A stretch of DNA of 64,000 bases from Aminobacterium sp. MB27-C1 (GTDB lineage: Bacteria > Synergistota > Synergistia > Synergistales > Aminobacteriaceae). Positions 7,374 to 14,775 of this stretch are shown piece by piece (position 1 is the first letter of the stretch; the number at the start of each line of letters is the position of its first letter). The translations under genes were made by a program, and so were the position numbers. Below the pieces are notes generated by a model. That model made no database searches, was not told the DNA's origin, and was given only the letters and a program-made list of their open reading frames with translations. The stretch lies in contig NZ_CP133089.1 in NCBI RefSeq assembly GCF_030908405.1, forward strand, positions 124,001 to 188,000, in the 5' to 3' direction.

Positions 7374-8960
7374 ATGGGTATGAATATGCAGACAAAATTG
7401 AGAGACTTCCATCAGGCTCGATGGGATGAGCCCATCATTTATGAACTCACCACACAAGGTGAGCGCGGTGTCCTTTTGCCTAAAGTAGAAGATGGAATAC
7501 GTGAAACTGTTAAAGATACGAAAAAGCTTCCTTCTCATATGATTCGTTCAGATAGGGCGGATCTTCCAGAAATGTCACAGATGAGAGTTTTAAAGCACTA
7601 TTTGCGGCTTTCTCAAGAAAACTTGGGTGCTGATCTGAATATTGATATTGGACAAGGAACATGCACCATGAAATATAACCCCAAAATAAATGAAGTGCTG
7701 GCACGGAATCCAAAAGTGAGCGAACTTCATCCCTATCAGGATGAGTCAACGGTTCAGGGTGTGCTCGAAGTTATCTATAACATGGATCACGCTCTTCGTG
7801 CCATTTCGGGAATGGATGCCTTCTCCCTTCAAAGCGGAGGCGGATCTCAGGCTATTTACGTTATTGGTTCTATCATCAGAGCATGGCTTGAAGAGACGGG
7901 GCAGGCTGAAACAAAAGATGAAATTATTACCACAATATATTCACATCCCTCAAACACTGCTGTAGCTAAATTGAAGGGGTTCAAAATAATTACAATTTAT
8001 CCTGGGAAAGATGGTCGTCCAGATTTTGAAGCTCTTAAAAATGCTGTCTCTGAAAGAACAGCAGCACTTATGATTACAAACCCTGAAGATATAGGTATAT
8101 ACAACTCTCGAATTAAAGAGTTTACAGACTTGGTGCATAGTGTAGGCGGTCTTTGCAGCTACGATCAGGCAAATCTCAACGGCATAATGGGCATTACCCG
8201 GGCGCGAGAGGCCGGTTTCGATATGTGTTTCTTCAACCTGCATAAAACGTTCTCTGCACCTCATGGCTGTGGTGGCCCCGGTAGTGGCGCTGTTGGTGTA
8301 ACAGAACGATTGAAACCCTTCTTGCCGGTTCCAATTGTGGAAAAAGATAGTGAAACACAACGTTTCTATCTTAAAGATGATCTTCCCTATTCAGTAGGTA
8401 AGATTAAGAACTTTTATGGAACAGTTCCTGCGATTCTGAAGGCCTATGCCTGGATTCGAGCCCTTGGTGCTGATGGAGTAAAAGAAGCAGCCAGAGTTGC
8501 TGTTTTGAATAATAACTACATGTTTAGAAAAATATTGTCTATTCGCGGAGCTTCCGCACCTTATGCCGAAGGGGAACATCGTATTGAACAGGTACGTTAC
8601 AGTTGGCAGAAGCTGAAAGAGGAGACAGGCGTAACGACAAGCGACATTCAAAATAGAATGTTTGACTTTGGCGTTCATTATTGGACAAGCCACGAACCAT
8701 GGCTCGTTCCGGAACCTTTCACCATCGAACCTACAGAATCATACTCTAAGCAAGAATTAGACGAGTTTATCGCCATTACTGAGCAGATTGTCAAAGAGGC
8801 ATATGAAAATCCTGAATTGGTAAAGACGGCTCCACACAAGAGCACTATTCACCATGTTGATCACGCCTATCTTGACGATCCAGAGAAGTGGGCCATTACG
8901 TGGAGAAGTTATAAGAAAAAATATAATGGCTATTTCGAAAAGAAAGAGCTAAAGGAGTAG
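7374..8960 (+). CDS. gcvPB: Glycine dehydrogenase (decarboxylating) subunit 2
   Basis: About 528 residues forming the C-terminal half of the P protein. It carries the pyridoxal phosphate lysine in NLHKTFSAPHG (K291) followed by the glycine-rich GCGGPGSGAVGV, and the N-terminal RGVLLPKVE block. Start 7374 is chosen because AAAGGAAGG precedes it; an upstream in-frame ATG overlaps the end of gcvPA. It is a partner of GcvPA in glycine oxidation, in the same operon, and the next gene begins 6 bases after its stop. The length is slightly above the usual 480-500, mostly at the C-terminus. Confidence 0.92.
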   Translation: MGMNMQTKLRDFHQARWDEPIIYELTTQGERGVLLPKVEDGIRETVKDTKKLPSHMIRSDRADLPEMSQMRVLKHYLRLSQENLGADLNIDIGQGTCTMKYNPKINEVLARNPKVSELHPYQDESTVQGVLEVIYNMDHALRAISGMDAFSLQSGGGSQAIYVIGSIIRAWLEETGQAETKDEIITTIYSHPSNTAVAKLKGFKIITIYPGKDGRPDFEALKNAVSERTAALMITNPEDIGIYNSRIKEFTDLVHSVGGLCSYDQANLNGIMGITRAREAGFDMCFFNLHKTFSAPHGCGGPGSGAVGVTERLKPFLPVPIVEKDSETQRFYLKDDLPYSVGKIKNFYGTVPAILKAYAWIRALGADGVKEAARVAVLNNNYMFRKILSIRGASAPYAEGEHRIEQVRYSWQKLKEETGVTTSDIQNRMFDFGVHYWTSHEPWLVPEPFTIEPTESYSKQELDEFIAITEQIVKEAYENPELVKTAPHKSTIHHVDHAYLDDPEKWAITWRSYKKKYNGYFEKKELKE

Positions 8961-8966
8961 CAAATT

Positions 8967-10097
8967 ATGAAAAAGTTGGGGCTCATCGTCAATCCAATTG
9001 CTGGTATGGGGGGTAAGGTTGGACTGAAGGGAACAGATGGCCCCGATATTATTGCACGGGCCAGGGAGATGGGGGCGACTCCTCATTCCCCTAGTCGTGC
9101 AGAGTGTGCGCTATCGCATCTTCTTGAAATAAAAGATGAAATACGTCTCATAACCTTTCCGGGAAATATGGGGGAAAAAGTTGCCATGCAGTGTGGTTTT
9201 TCTCCAGAGGTGCTTTTAAGAGAATCTATTTCCGAGCATGTAACAGCTCGTGAAGATACCCTTTTAGCAGCAAAAGAAGCGCTGAAGCAAAATGTAGACC
9301 TTTTACTCTTTGCGGGTGGAGATGGTACTGCGAGAGATATATATGAAAGTGTAGGAACTGAACTTACAGCACTTGGAATTCCCTCTGGTGTAAAAATTCA
9401 TTCAGCTGTTTTTGGCTGTTCACCCCAGCAGGCAGGGGAGCTTGCTAAGTTGTATCTGAATAATGAAAGCACTCAAGAAAAGCTCGCTGAGGTTATGGAT
9501 ATTGATGAAACACTCTTTAGGAAGGGCATAGTTACAGCCAGACTCTTTGGGTATCTAAATATTCCCTTTGAGAAAAGACGAGTGCAAAGGCTCAAAGCGG
9601 GAAGCGCCCTGTCAGAACAGGTTTCTCAACAGGCTATAGCAGCCTATATGGCTCGTAACGAGATGTACTCTGATACGCTTTATATAGTAGGGCCTGGAAC
9701 AACCACAAGGGCGTTAATGATAGAACTTGGCCTCGACTTTACCCTTCTTGGAGTCGATGTTGTGTATAACGGAAAACTTATAGCGAAAGATGTTTCTGAA
9801 GAAACGCTTCTTAAGCTTTGCTCGCGGTATAAAAAAATAAAACTTATCGTTACACCTATCGGAGGGCAGGGGTTCCTTTTCGGAAGGGGAAATCAGCAGA
9901 TCAGCCCTCGTGTTCTTTGCTTTTTCTCCCGCAACGATATTTTCATTCTCTCTACGCCGGCAAAACTACATGCATTGGAGGGGGCTCCATTGCTTATGGA
10001 TACTGGCGATGCGACTATAGATCAGATTTTATCAGGCTATATACGTATCGTTACCGGGTTCAACGAATTCGTGATGTACGCCATAAGTGCAATGTAA
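8967..10097 (+). CDS. ATP-NAD kinase-family protein (COG3199 type)
   Basis: A 376-residue protein starting MKKLGLIVNPIAGMGGKVGLKGTDG, with the NAD-kinase family GGDGT motif at residues 117-121 (LLLFAGGDGTARDI). It resembles the predicted polyphosphate/ATP-NAD kinase group found beside acetoin or glycine utilisation genes, not the housekeeping NadK. AAGGAG overlaps the gcvPB stop, so it is the last gene of the gcv operon, followed by a strong terminator. A role in making NADP or phosphorylating a related cofactor is plausible; substrate is not proven. Confidence 0.78.
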   Translation: MKKLGLIVNPIAGMGGKVGLKGTDGPDIIARAREMGATPHSPSRAECALSHLLEIKDEIRLITFPGNMGEKVAMQCGFSPEVLLRESISEHVTAREDTLLAAKEALKQNVDLLLFAGGDGTARDIYESVGTELTALGIPSGVKIHSAVFGCSPQQAGELAKLYLNNESTQEKLAEVMDIDETLFRKGIVTARLFGYLNIPFEKRRVQRLKAGSALSEQVSQQAIAAYMARNEMYSDTLYIVGPGTTTRALMIELGLDFTLLGVDVVYNGKLIAKDVSEETLLKLCSRYKKIKLIVTPIGGQGFLFGRGNQQISPRVLCFFSRNDIFILSTPAKLHALEGAPLLMDTGDATIDQILSGYIRIVTGFNEFVMYAISAM

Positions 10098-10136
10098 TAG
10101 ATAAACGTAATGATGCTCAAGCGAAAGAAAAACCTC

Positions 10137-10163
10137 AAGGCGGCGTAAAAGCCGCCTTTTTTT
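10137..10163 (+). terminator. Strong intrinsic terminator of the gcv operon
   Basis: AAGGCGGC (10137-10144), loop GTAAAA, GCCGCCTT (10151-10158), then a T-run. It separates the gcv operon from the small-gene cassette. Confidence 0.85.
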
Positions 10164-10226
10164 ATTCCCTTTTTGTTTTTTGCGCCCTTTCAACACACTT
10201 ATATAGGTGAAGGGGGGTGAAAAAGA

Positions 10227-10442
10227 ATGGCAGCTTATCTTCCATTAGAAAGTCGCCTGCAGCTTCGAGTTAACATCGGTTCTAATGAAAGCGGAGATCC
10301 GATTCTTCGTTCCATCAACTTTTCAGGAGTTTCTTCTGATGTTGAAGCTGAAAAGGTAGCAACAATTTCAACAGTGCTCGAATCTCTTCTCGAATATCCA
10401 GTAGCAGAGACACGAAAAGTAGATACAGACGTTGTGGAGTAG
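10227..10442 (+). CDS. DUF1659 small protein
   Basis: A 71-residue protein (MAAYLPLESRLQLRV.IG...SG.PILRSINFSGV) that fits the DUF1659 family, small soluble proteins of unknown function common in Firmicutes and often encoded next to DUF2922 and YvrJ genes. GGGGGG lies before the ATG. It has no signal peptide, membrane helix or cysteine. It is bracketed by terminators at 10137-10163 and 10469-10505. No function is known; its place in front of a holin-like gene, a peptidoglycan peptidase and a sigma factor suggests a shared process. Confidence 0.75.
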   Translation: MAAYLPLESRLQLRVNIGSNESGDPILRSINFSGVSSDVEAEKVATISTVLESLLEYPVAETRKVDTDVVE

Positions 10443-10468
10443 AGAAGAAACGCAAAATACTATATGAT

Positions 10469-10505
10469 GGGGGTGCATCCTTAAAAGATGTCGCTCCCGT
10501 TTTTT
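10469..10505 (+). terminator. Intrinsic terminator or attenuator between DUF1659 and DUF2922 genes
   Basis: A stem of 11 pairs with one bulge and two G-U pairs (10469-10479 with 10487-10498) closes on a 7-base loop and runs into GTTTTTT. No clear promoter lies between it and the next gene, so partial read-through would set lower expression downstream. Confidence 0.65.
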
Positions 10506-10524
10506 CCAGAAAGGAGTGATTTTA

Positions 10525-10731
10525 GTGAAAACCCTTCGTCTTAAATTTGGTACCGCAGATGGAAAAAACCGAACCCTCTCTCTTCGCTATGCACGTGAAG
10601 ATGTTACAGATACAGAGGTAAAGGAAGCAATGCAATCCTTAATAGACAACAACATCTTTGTAAAAGGGTTAGCCGCTATTCTTGGGGCTGAACTTGTAGA
10701 GACTACTGTAACCCCTATTATCGAGGGATAA
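10525..10731 (+). CDS. DUF2922 small protein
   Basis: About 68 residues (MKTLRLKFGTADGKNRTLSLRYAREDVTDTEVKEAMQ...), matching DUF2922, a small family of unknown function. The start is a GTG at 10525, 8 bases after AAGGAG; the GTG at 10516 is part of that ribosome binding site. The N-terminal half reads as beta strands and the C-terminal half as an amphipathic helix ending in IEG. It sits between two terminators and upstream of yvrJ-like, M15 and sigma genes, an order also known in Firmicutes for DUF1659/DUF2922/YvrJ. Confidence 0.75.
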   Translation: MKTLRLKFGTADGKNRTLSLRYAREDVTDTEVKEAMQSLIDNNIFVKGLAAILGAELVETTVTPIIEG

Positions 10732-10745
10732 AACGTGGCCTTATG

Positions 10746-10774
10746 CGGCCGGAATGCACTTCCGGCCGTTTTTT
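10746..10774 (+). terminator. Strong intrinsic terminator after the DUF2922 gene
   Basis: CGGCCGGAA (10746-10754) and TTCCGGCCG (10760-10768) form a perfect 9-bp stem with a 5-base loop and six T. It is the third terminator within 640 bases. Confidence 0.85.
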
Positions 10775-10801
10775 CGTGTTTTAAAAAAAGGGGGGAAATG
10801 T

Positions 10802-10999
10802 ATGGAAGACTTATTGGCATCGTGTATTCAAAGTGGTTTTTCGGTGGCTGTAGCGGCATATTTGCTTGTGCGCATGGAAAAGAGGCTTGATGATCTGGCC
10901 GGTGCCATCAGAAGTTTGGAAAGTGCAATTACTCATTTGGGAGGAGGGAAACGTTATGAAAAACAAAGTCAATTTAATGCAGCTCACGCCCCATTTTAA
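10802..10999 (+). CDS. YvrJ family, holin-like small membrane protein
   Basis: A 65-residue protein: a short N-terminus (MEDLLAS), one membrane helix (about residues 8-25, CIQSGFSVAVAAYLLVR), then a charged amphipathic helix EKRLDDLAGAIRSLESAI and a basic tail. This is the YvrJ pattern, and the layout also resembles BhlA/UviB-type holin-like peptides. GGGGGG precedes the ATG. Its last 44 bases overlap the M15 peptidase gene in another frame. It likely sits in the inner membrane; release of a small protein or of the peptidase is an inference. Confidence 0.7.
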   Translation: MEDLLASCIQSGFSVAVAAYLLVRMEKRLDDLAGAIRSLESAITHLGGGKRYEKQSQFNAAHAPF

Positions 11000-11324
11000 T
11001 CTTAGCGAGTTTCAATGCAAATGTTGTTGCCACGTAAAAATATGGGCACCTCTTCTTCATCATCTCGAAGCGTTGCGACTTTTTTGGAAGAACCCCTTAG
11101 TTATTACAAGTGGTTTTCGATGTTTGCGCCATAACAAAAAGGTAGGAGGTGTTGCGCATAGTCTTCACACTCAGGGGCGTGCAGTTGACGTTGTTGTAAT
11201 GAAATCTCGACAGACATTTTTTTGCAAGTTGGCTAAAAAAGCAGGATTTACAAGCATCATAGCCTACGGAAAAAGAAACTTCGTTCATTTAGCCTTAAAG
11301 ACAGAAAGGAGTTATCGTGAATGA
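10956..11324 (+). CDS. Peptidase M15-type peptidoglycan hydrolase (endolysin-like)
   Basis: A 122-residue protein with the M15 zinc peptidase block SGFRC..HN..VGG..HSLHTQGRAVD (residues about 49-75) and the third ligand in FVHLAL near residue 111. The N-terminal FNLSEFQCKCCC resembles the start of phage-type D-Ala-D-Ala carboxypeptidases. No signal peptide is present, so it needs help to cross the membrane; the overlapping holin-like gene could supply that. The start is set by GGAGGAGGG 7 bases before the ATG. It overlaps the sigma gene by 4 bases (ATGA), so the three genes are translationally coupled. Confidence 0.82.
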   Translation: MKNKVNLMQLTPHFNLSEFQCKCCCHVKIWAPLLHHLEALRLFWKNPLVITSGFRCLRHNKKVGGVAHSLHTQGRAVDVVVMKSRQTFFCKLAKKAGFTSIIAYGKRNFVHLALKTERSYRE

Positions 11325-11821
11325 CTGATTCTAAATCTTTAACACTGAAAAATATTATACGAAAGAACATTGATCTTATTGAAAAAACAGCTCGTCGTTA
11401 TACTGGCCGTGGTGCAGACTTTGAAGATTTACAGCAAGAAGCTTGTCTGGCACTGATTCATTTAGTTCAAAAACGTCCCCTCGAATCATGTAACGACATA
11501 GGTGAATATTTACGAAAAAGACTTCCCGGTAGAGTACGAGATGCAGCTCGCCGGCATAGGTATGAAGAGCATAATTGTGCCCTTACTGAAGCTCACGAAG
11601 TTTCTATTCCCGCTCCGACGAAACACCTGCCTGTGGATCTCATCGATCTAATAGAGCGCAATTTTTCTAAACTTGATTGCTTTATTATCCGGCATCTTTT
11701 TTACGGATACACCCAAAAAGAAATATCGAAAAAGATTAATAGAACGCAGCAATGTGTTCACTATCGAATAAAGAAAATAAGAAAACGCCTTGACGAACTT
11801 CTTAGGCGTTATGAATTTTAG
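11321..11821 (+). CDS. Sigma-70-like RNA polymerase sigma factor
   Basis: A 166-residue protein with a region 2 core (ADFEDLQQEACLALIHLV, residues about 31-48) and a C-terminal region 4 helix-turn-helix (LFYGYTQKEISKKINRTQQCVHYRIKKIRKRL). It resembles small phage- or plasmid-type sigma factors such as UviA/TcdR and YvrI. The ATG overlaps the M15 stop. A terminator follows 11 bases after the stop, so it is the last gene of the cassette. It may direct transcription of its own cassette or of a cargo gene elsewhere. No anti-sigma gene is seen beside it. Confidence 0.78.
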   Translation: MTDSKSLTLKNIIRKNIDLIEKTARRYTGRGADFEDLQQEACLALIHLVQKRPLESCNDIGEYLRKRLPGRVRDAARRHRYEEHNCALTEAHEVSIPAPTKHLPVDLIDLIERNFSKLDCFIIRHLFYGYTQKEISKKINRTQQCVHYRIKKIRKRLDELLRRYEF

Positions 11822-11831
11822 AGGGCTTGTT

Positions 11832-11860
11832 AAAGAGGGAGTTTAGCCACTCCCTCTTTT
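11832..11860 (+). terminator. Intrinsic terminator after the sigma gene
   Basis: AGAGGGAGT and ACTCCCTCT form a 9-bp stem with loop TTAGCC and a TTTT tail. Confidence 0.75.
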
Positions 11861-11928
11861 CTCGCAAATGGGCTATAATCGCATCTATTGTTTCAATAAG
11901 CACGTATAACGTATACAAGGTGATAGCA

Positions 11929-12864
11929 TTGAATAAGCATTTCTTAGGCATTCTTTTAGCGTTGGCAACTGGCATTTCGTGGGGGATAGTAAGCCCCATC
12001 GGCAGAACTCTTGCTCTTCAGGGTGTCAATATGACAACCGTGATCTTATTGCGTACTTTTTTAGTCGTTATTGGGTGCGGACTTTTTATGGTGTTACGAA
12101 CCCCGCAACATTTTCGAGTAACTTTACAGAATCAATGTACTCTTTTTATTTACGGGCTTCTATCTGTGGTTTGTACATACACAGGTTTTTTATATTCGTT
12201 GAAATACCTTACTGTTTCAGCAGCCCTTATTATTCACTACACCTTCCCCCTTGTAACCCTTATGGGAGGAATTATTATTACGAAAGAACGCCCTACACTG
12301 GCACAGGTTCTTTCTTCATTCTTGATTCTTCTTGGTGTCTGGGTTGGAATGTTTTCGGGTAAGGATGCAACACAGGCGCTGCCTTTGGCAGGTATTTTAT
12401 GGGGCCTCGTTGCTGTGGCTGGCATGGCCGGACAATCTCTTCTCGGTCGTGAAATCGCACGAGAAAACATAATATCACGAGAGAGCCTCATCTTTTATTC
12501 CCATGTTTGGGGTGGTCTCTGTATGATTGCCATTAAGCATTTTTCGCATGGATGGGCAGATGTGCCCCTATTGACACTTAAGTCGTGGGGAGCCATAGCT
12601 TTACTCTCTTGTGTAGGTAGTCTTGTTGCCTACGCAGCATATTACACTGCTCTGCGCTATATATCGGCAACAGCAGCAAGCCTCGTCTGCACAGTTGAAA
12701 TAGTTACAGGTATTACTCTTGCTGCTTTTATGAGTAAAGAACTGCCAACGGCATATGAATTAGCGGGAAGCACTATAATCGTTCTTGCCATTGTATTGGC
12801 AGCATTGCCACCCGATCTCTTTCAACGCCGCTTCAAACGAACCCCCAGACAAAATAACGTGTAA
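11929..12864 (+). CDS. EamA/DMT-family metabolite exporter
   Basis: About 311 residues, ten predicted membrane helices arranged as two EamA repeats (GILLALATGISWGIVSPIGR near the start; AGILWGLVAVAGMAGQSLLG at mid-protein). Family members export amino acids or other metabolites. The start is set at the TTG at 11929 because AAGGTGA lies 5 bases upstream and the first helix follows at once; a longer reading adds 34 residues from a promoter-like stretch (TTGTTT, 18 bases, TATACA). It is a single-gene unit between two terminators. The substrate is unknown. Confidence 0.82.
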   Translation: MNKHFLGILLALATGISWGIVSPIGRTLALQGVNMTTVILLRTFLVVIGCGLFMVLRTPQHFRVTLQNQCTLFIYGLLSVVCTYTGFLYSLKYLTVSAALIIHYTFPLVTLMGGIIITKERPTLAQVLSSFLILLGVWVGMFSGKDATQALPLAGILWGLVAVAGMAGQSLLGREIARENIISRESLIFYSHVWGGLCMIAIKHFSHGWADVPLLTLKSWGAIALLSCVGSLVAYAAYYTALRYISATAASLVCTVEIVTGITLAAFMSKELPTAYELAGSTIIVLAIVLAALPPDLFQRRFKRTPRQNNV

Positions 12865-12875
12865 TAGTAAAGATC

Positions 12876-12905
12876 AAGAGCGCTTTTTACAAGCGCTCTT
12901 TTATT
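12876..12905 (+). terminator. Intrinsic terminator after the EamA gene
   Basis: AAGAGCGCTT and AAGCGCTCTT form a perfect 10-bp stem with loop TTTAC and a T-rich tail. It marks the left border of the polysaccharide island. Confidence 0.8.
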
Positions 12906-12966
12906 TGACTTTACTCTTTATGAGTAATAAAATAACTCGAAATAGAGAAAGGAAAAAGATATCTTT

Positions 12967-13494
12967 ATGATAGATTCTTTAATTACATCGAAAACACGAG
13001 TTAAATTGCTTTTAAAGTTCTTTCTCAATCCAGAGAATAGATCATATTTGCGAGAACTTGCCGATGAATTTGGCGAGTCGACGAATTCTGTGCGGGTTGA
13101 GCTCAATCGCCTTACAGATGCGGGGCTTTTAGAGAGCCACGACGAAGGACGGACAAAGCTGTATAAGGCCAATACCAAACATCCGCTTTTCCCCGAAATA
13201 CGAGCCATCGTTACAAAAACTCTCGGAATCGACCAGCTTGTAGATCAAGTTATAAAACGCCTCGGAAATGTAGAACTTGCCTTCATAACGGGAGACTACG
13301 CAAATGGCATTGACTCTGGCCTTATCGACCTTGTTTTGGTTGGTGAAATTGACAGAGCTTACCTGCAAAGTCTAATAGATAAGCTTGAAAAAATAATTGA
13401 GCGGAAGATACGAGTGCTAGTGCTGAAAAGGGATGAGTTGCAAGCGTTACGAGACAGGTTTGAAGGGCACGTGCTTGTGATTTGGGAATTTTGA
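12967..13494 (+). CDS. Winged-helix regulator fused to a degenerate nucleotidyltransferase domain
   Basis: 175 residues: an N-terminal winged helix (VKLLLKFFLNPENRSYLRELADEFGESTNSVRVELNRLTDAGLL) and a C-terminal nucleotidyltransferase fold with FITGDYANGIDSGLIDLVLVG around residues 107-127. Active family members usually read GSxARG...SDIDL; here the first Ser and one Asp of the pair are changed, so catalysis is doubtful. Proteins of this design often open surface polysaccharide loci, as here, where it stands 25 bases before the first glycosyltransferase. It is likely the local transcription regulator of the left arm. Confidence 0.75.
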   Translation: MIDSLITSKTRVKLLLKFFLNPENRSYLRELADEFGESTNSVRVELNRLTDAGLLESHDEGRTKLYKANTKHPLFPEIRAIVTKTLGIDQLVDQVIKRLGNVELAFITGDYANGIDSGLIDLVLVGEIDRAYLQSLIDKLEKIIERKIRVLVLKRDELQALRDRFEGHVLVIWEF

Positions 13495-13519
13495 AGATTT
13501 AAAAAGAAGGTATATGCTT

Positions 13520-14764
13520 ATGAAAAATATTATTTTTTTAACTTTTTTAAATTTATGGTCTATGGATAAGAACAAAGGCGCTCCTTCATTTTATAAAACC
13601 ATTGATGCATATATAAACTCTGGGTGGAACGTTACTTTAATAAATCCTAAATACGATAATGGTGTTACGCCTAAATTAGCTGGATTGAACCAAATTACTT
13701 TTAAACCAATATTTTACCCTTTAGTAAAAATGAAAAAAATTGGTTTTTTAGGTCGTATATTTCACAACATTTATGGCAATTATATTTTATATAAATTGGG
13801 AGAAAAAATTTTAAAAAAATATAATTATAAGGCATGTATTTATTCTTATGAGGTGAATAGTGTTTGTGCAGGGGAAAAATTGGTTCGAAAATATAGCCTT
13901 CCATTCGTTACTAGGTTTCAAGGAACGATATTAGCGCAAGTAAACGATAATTGGCTTAATAGACTGAAAAGATATCCACATTTTCAAGCATTAGAAACAA
14001 GGGCAAACATTCTAATAATGACGGATGATGGGACGAAAGGCGATATTGTTTTAGGAAAATTGAAAAATGACTCTGAAATTATTAAGTTTTGGAGAAATGG
14101 TGTTGATATAAATGTAGAAGATTGTAAAAACATTGCAGAAATAGAAAAAATAAAGCGACATTTGGGTATAAAACAAAATGAGAAAGTTTTATTAACTATT
14201 TCTCGTTTGGTTTCTTGGAAAAGAGTTGACAGAGCGATTGAGGCTCTAGCCACTGTTATAAAAGAAAAGCCGAATGTGAAACTGGTTATTGTTGGGGATG
14301 GAAAAGAAAAACAAAAACTTGTAACCTTAGTCGAAAAATTACATATAGCAAGAAACGTATTGTTTGTTGGCGCTGTCAATCAAACGGAGATAAAAAATTA
14401 TTTAGATTTAGCAGATGTTTTTTTATCATTATACGACTTAAGTAATGTGGGGAATCCCTTATTAGAGGCAATGTCGCGAGGAAAACCCCTAATCACGTTA
14501 AATGTAGGAGATACGGCTTCTTTAATAAAAAACAATGAAAATGGAGTTATCTTAGAATTATCCCAATTAAACGAAATCCCTCATTATATTCATAAAATAA
14601 TTGATAACAGCAAATACGCAGAAATGCTCGAAAATAATGCGAAACGATATGCCCAAGTTCATTTTTGGGATTGGCACGAGCGTATGAAGGCTGAATTAGA
14701 TCTAGTTGATAAATTATATGATGGTTGGGATTTTGGTAATAATAAAAAATACGATGCCCATTAG
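13520..14764 (+). CDS. Glycosyltransferase family 4
   Basis: A 414-residue GT-B fold enzyme. The C-terminal Rossmann half shows LTISRLVSWKRVDRAIEAL, VIVGDGKEKQKL, FVGAV and the donor-binding LYDLSNVGNPLLEAMSRGKP. It probably transfers a sugar onto an undecaprenyl-linked repeat unit at the inner membrane face. The start at 13520 is preferred over 13514 because AGAAGG lies 9 bases before it. The gene is very AT-rich compared with region 1. It is the first biosynthetic gene of the left arm; the sugar is unknown. Confidence 0.82.
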   Translation: MKNIIFLTFLNLWSMDKNKGAPSFYKTIDAYINSGWNVTLINPKYDNGVTPKLAGLNQITFKPIFYPLVKMKKIGFLGRIFHNIYGNYILYKLGEKILKKYNYKACIYSYEVNSVCAGEKLVRKYSLPFVTRFQGTILAQVNDNWLNRLKRYPHFQALETRANILIMTDDGTKGDIVLGKLKNDSEIIKFWRNGVDINVEDCKNIAEIEKIKRHLGIKQNEKVLLTISRLVSWKRVDRAIEALATVIKEKPNVKLVIVGDGKEKQKLVTLVEKLHIARNVLFVGAVNQTEIKNYLDLADVFLSLYDLSNVGNPLLEAMSRGKPLITLNVGDTASLIKNNENGVILELSQLNEIPHYIHKIIDNSKYAEMLENNAKRYAQVHFWDWHERMKAELDLVDKLYDGWDFGNNKKYDAH

Positions 14765-14775
14765 GAGTAGTGAGA

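Noticed and set aside
10227-11821. Prophage remnant
   Set aside because: The M15 peptidase, holin-like and sigma genes look phage-derived, but no structural, integrase or terminase genes and no attachment repeats are present, so a domesticated cassette fits better.
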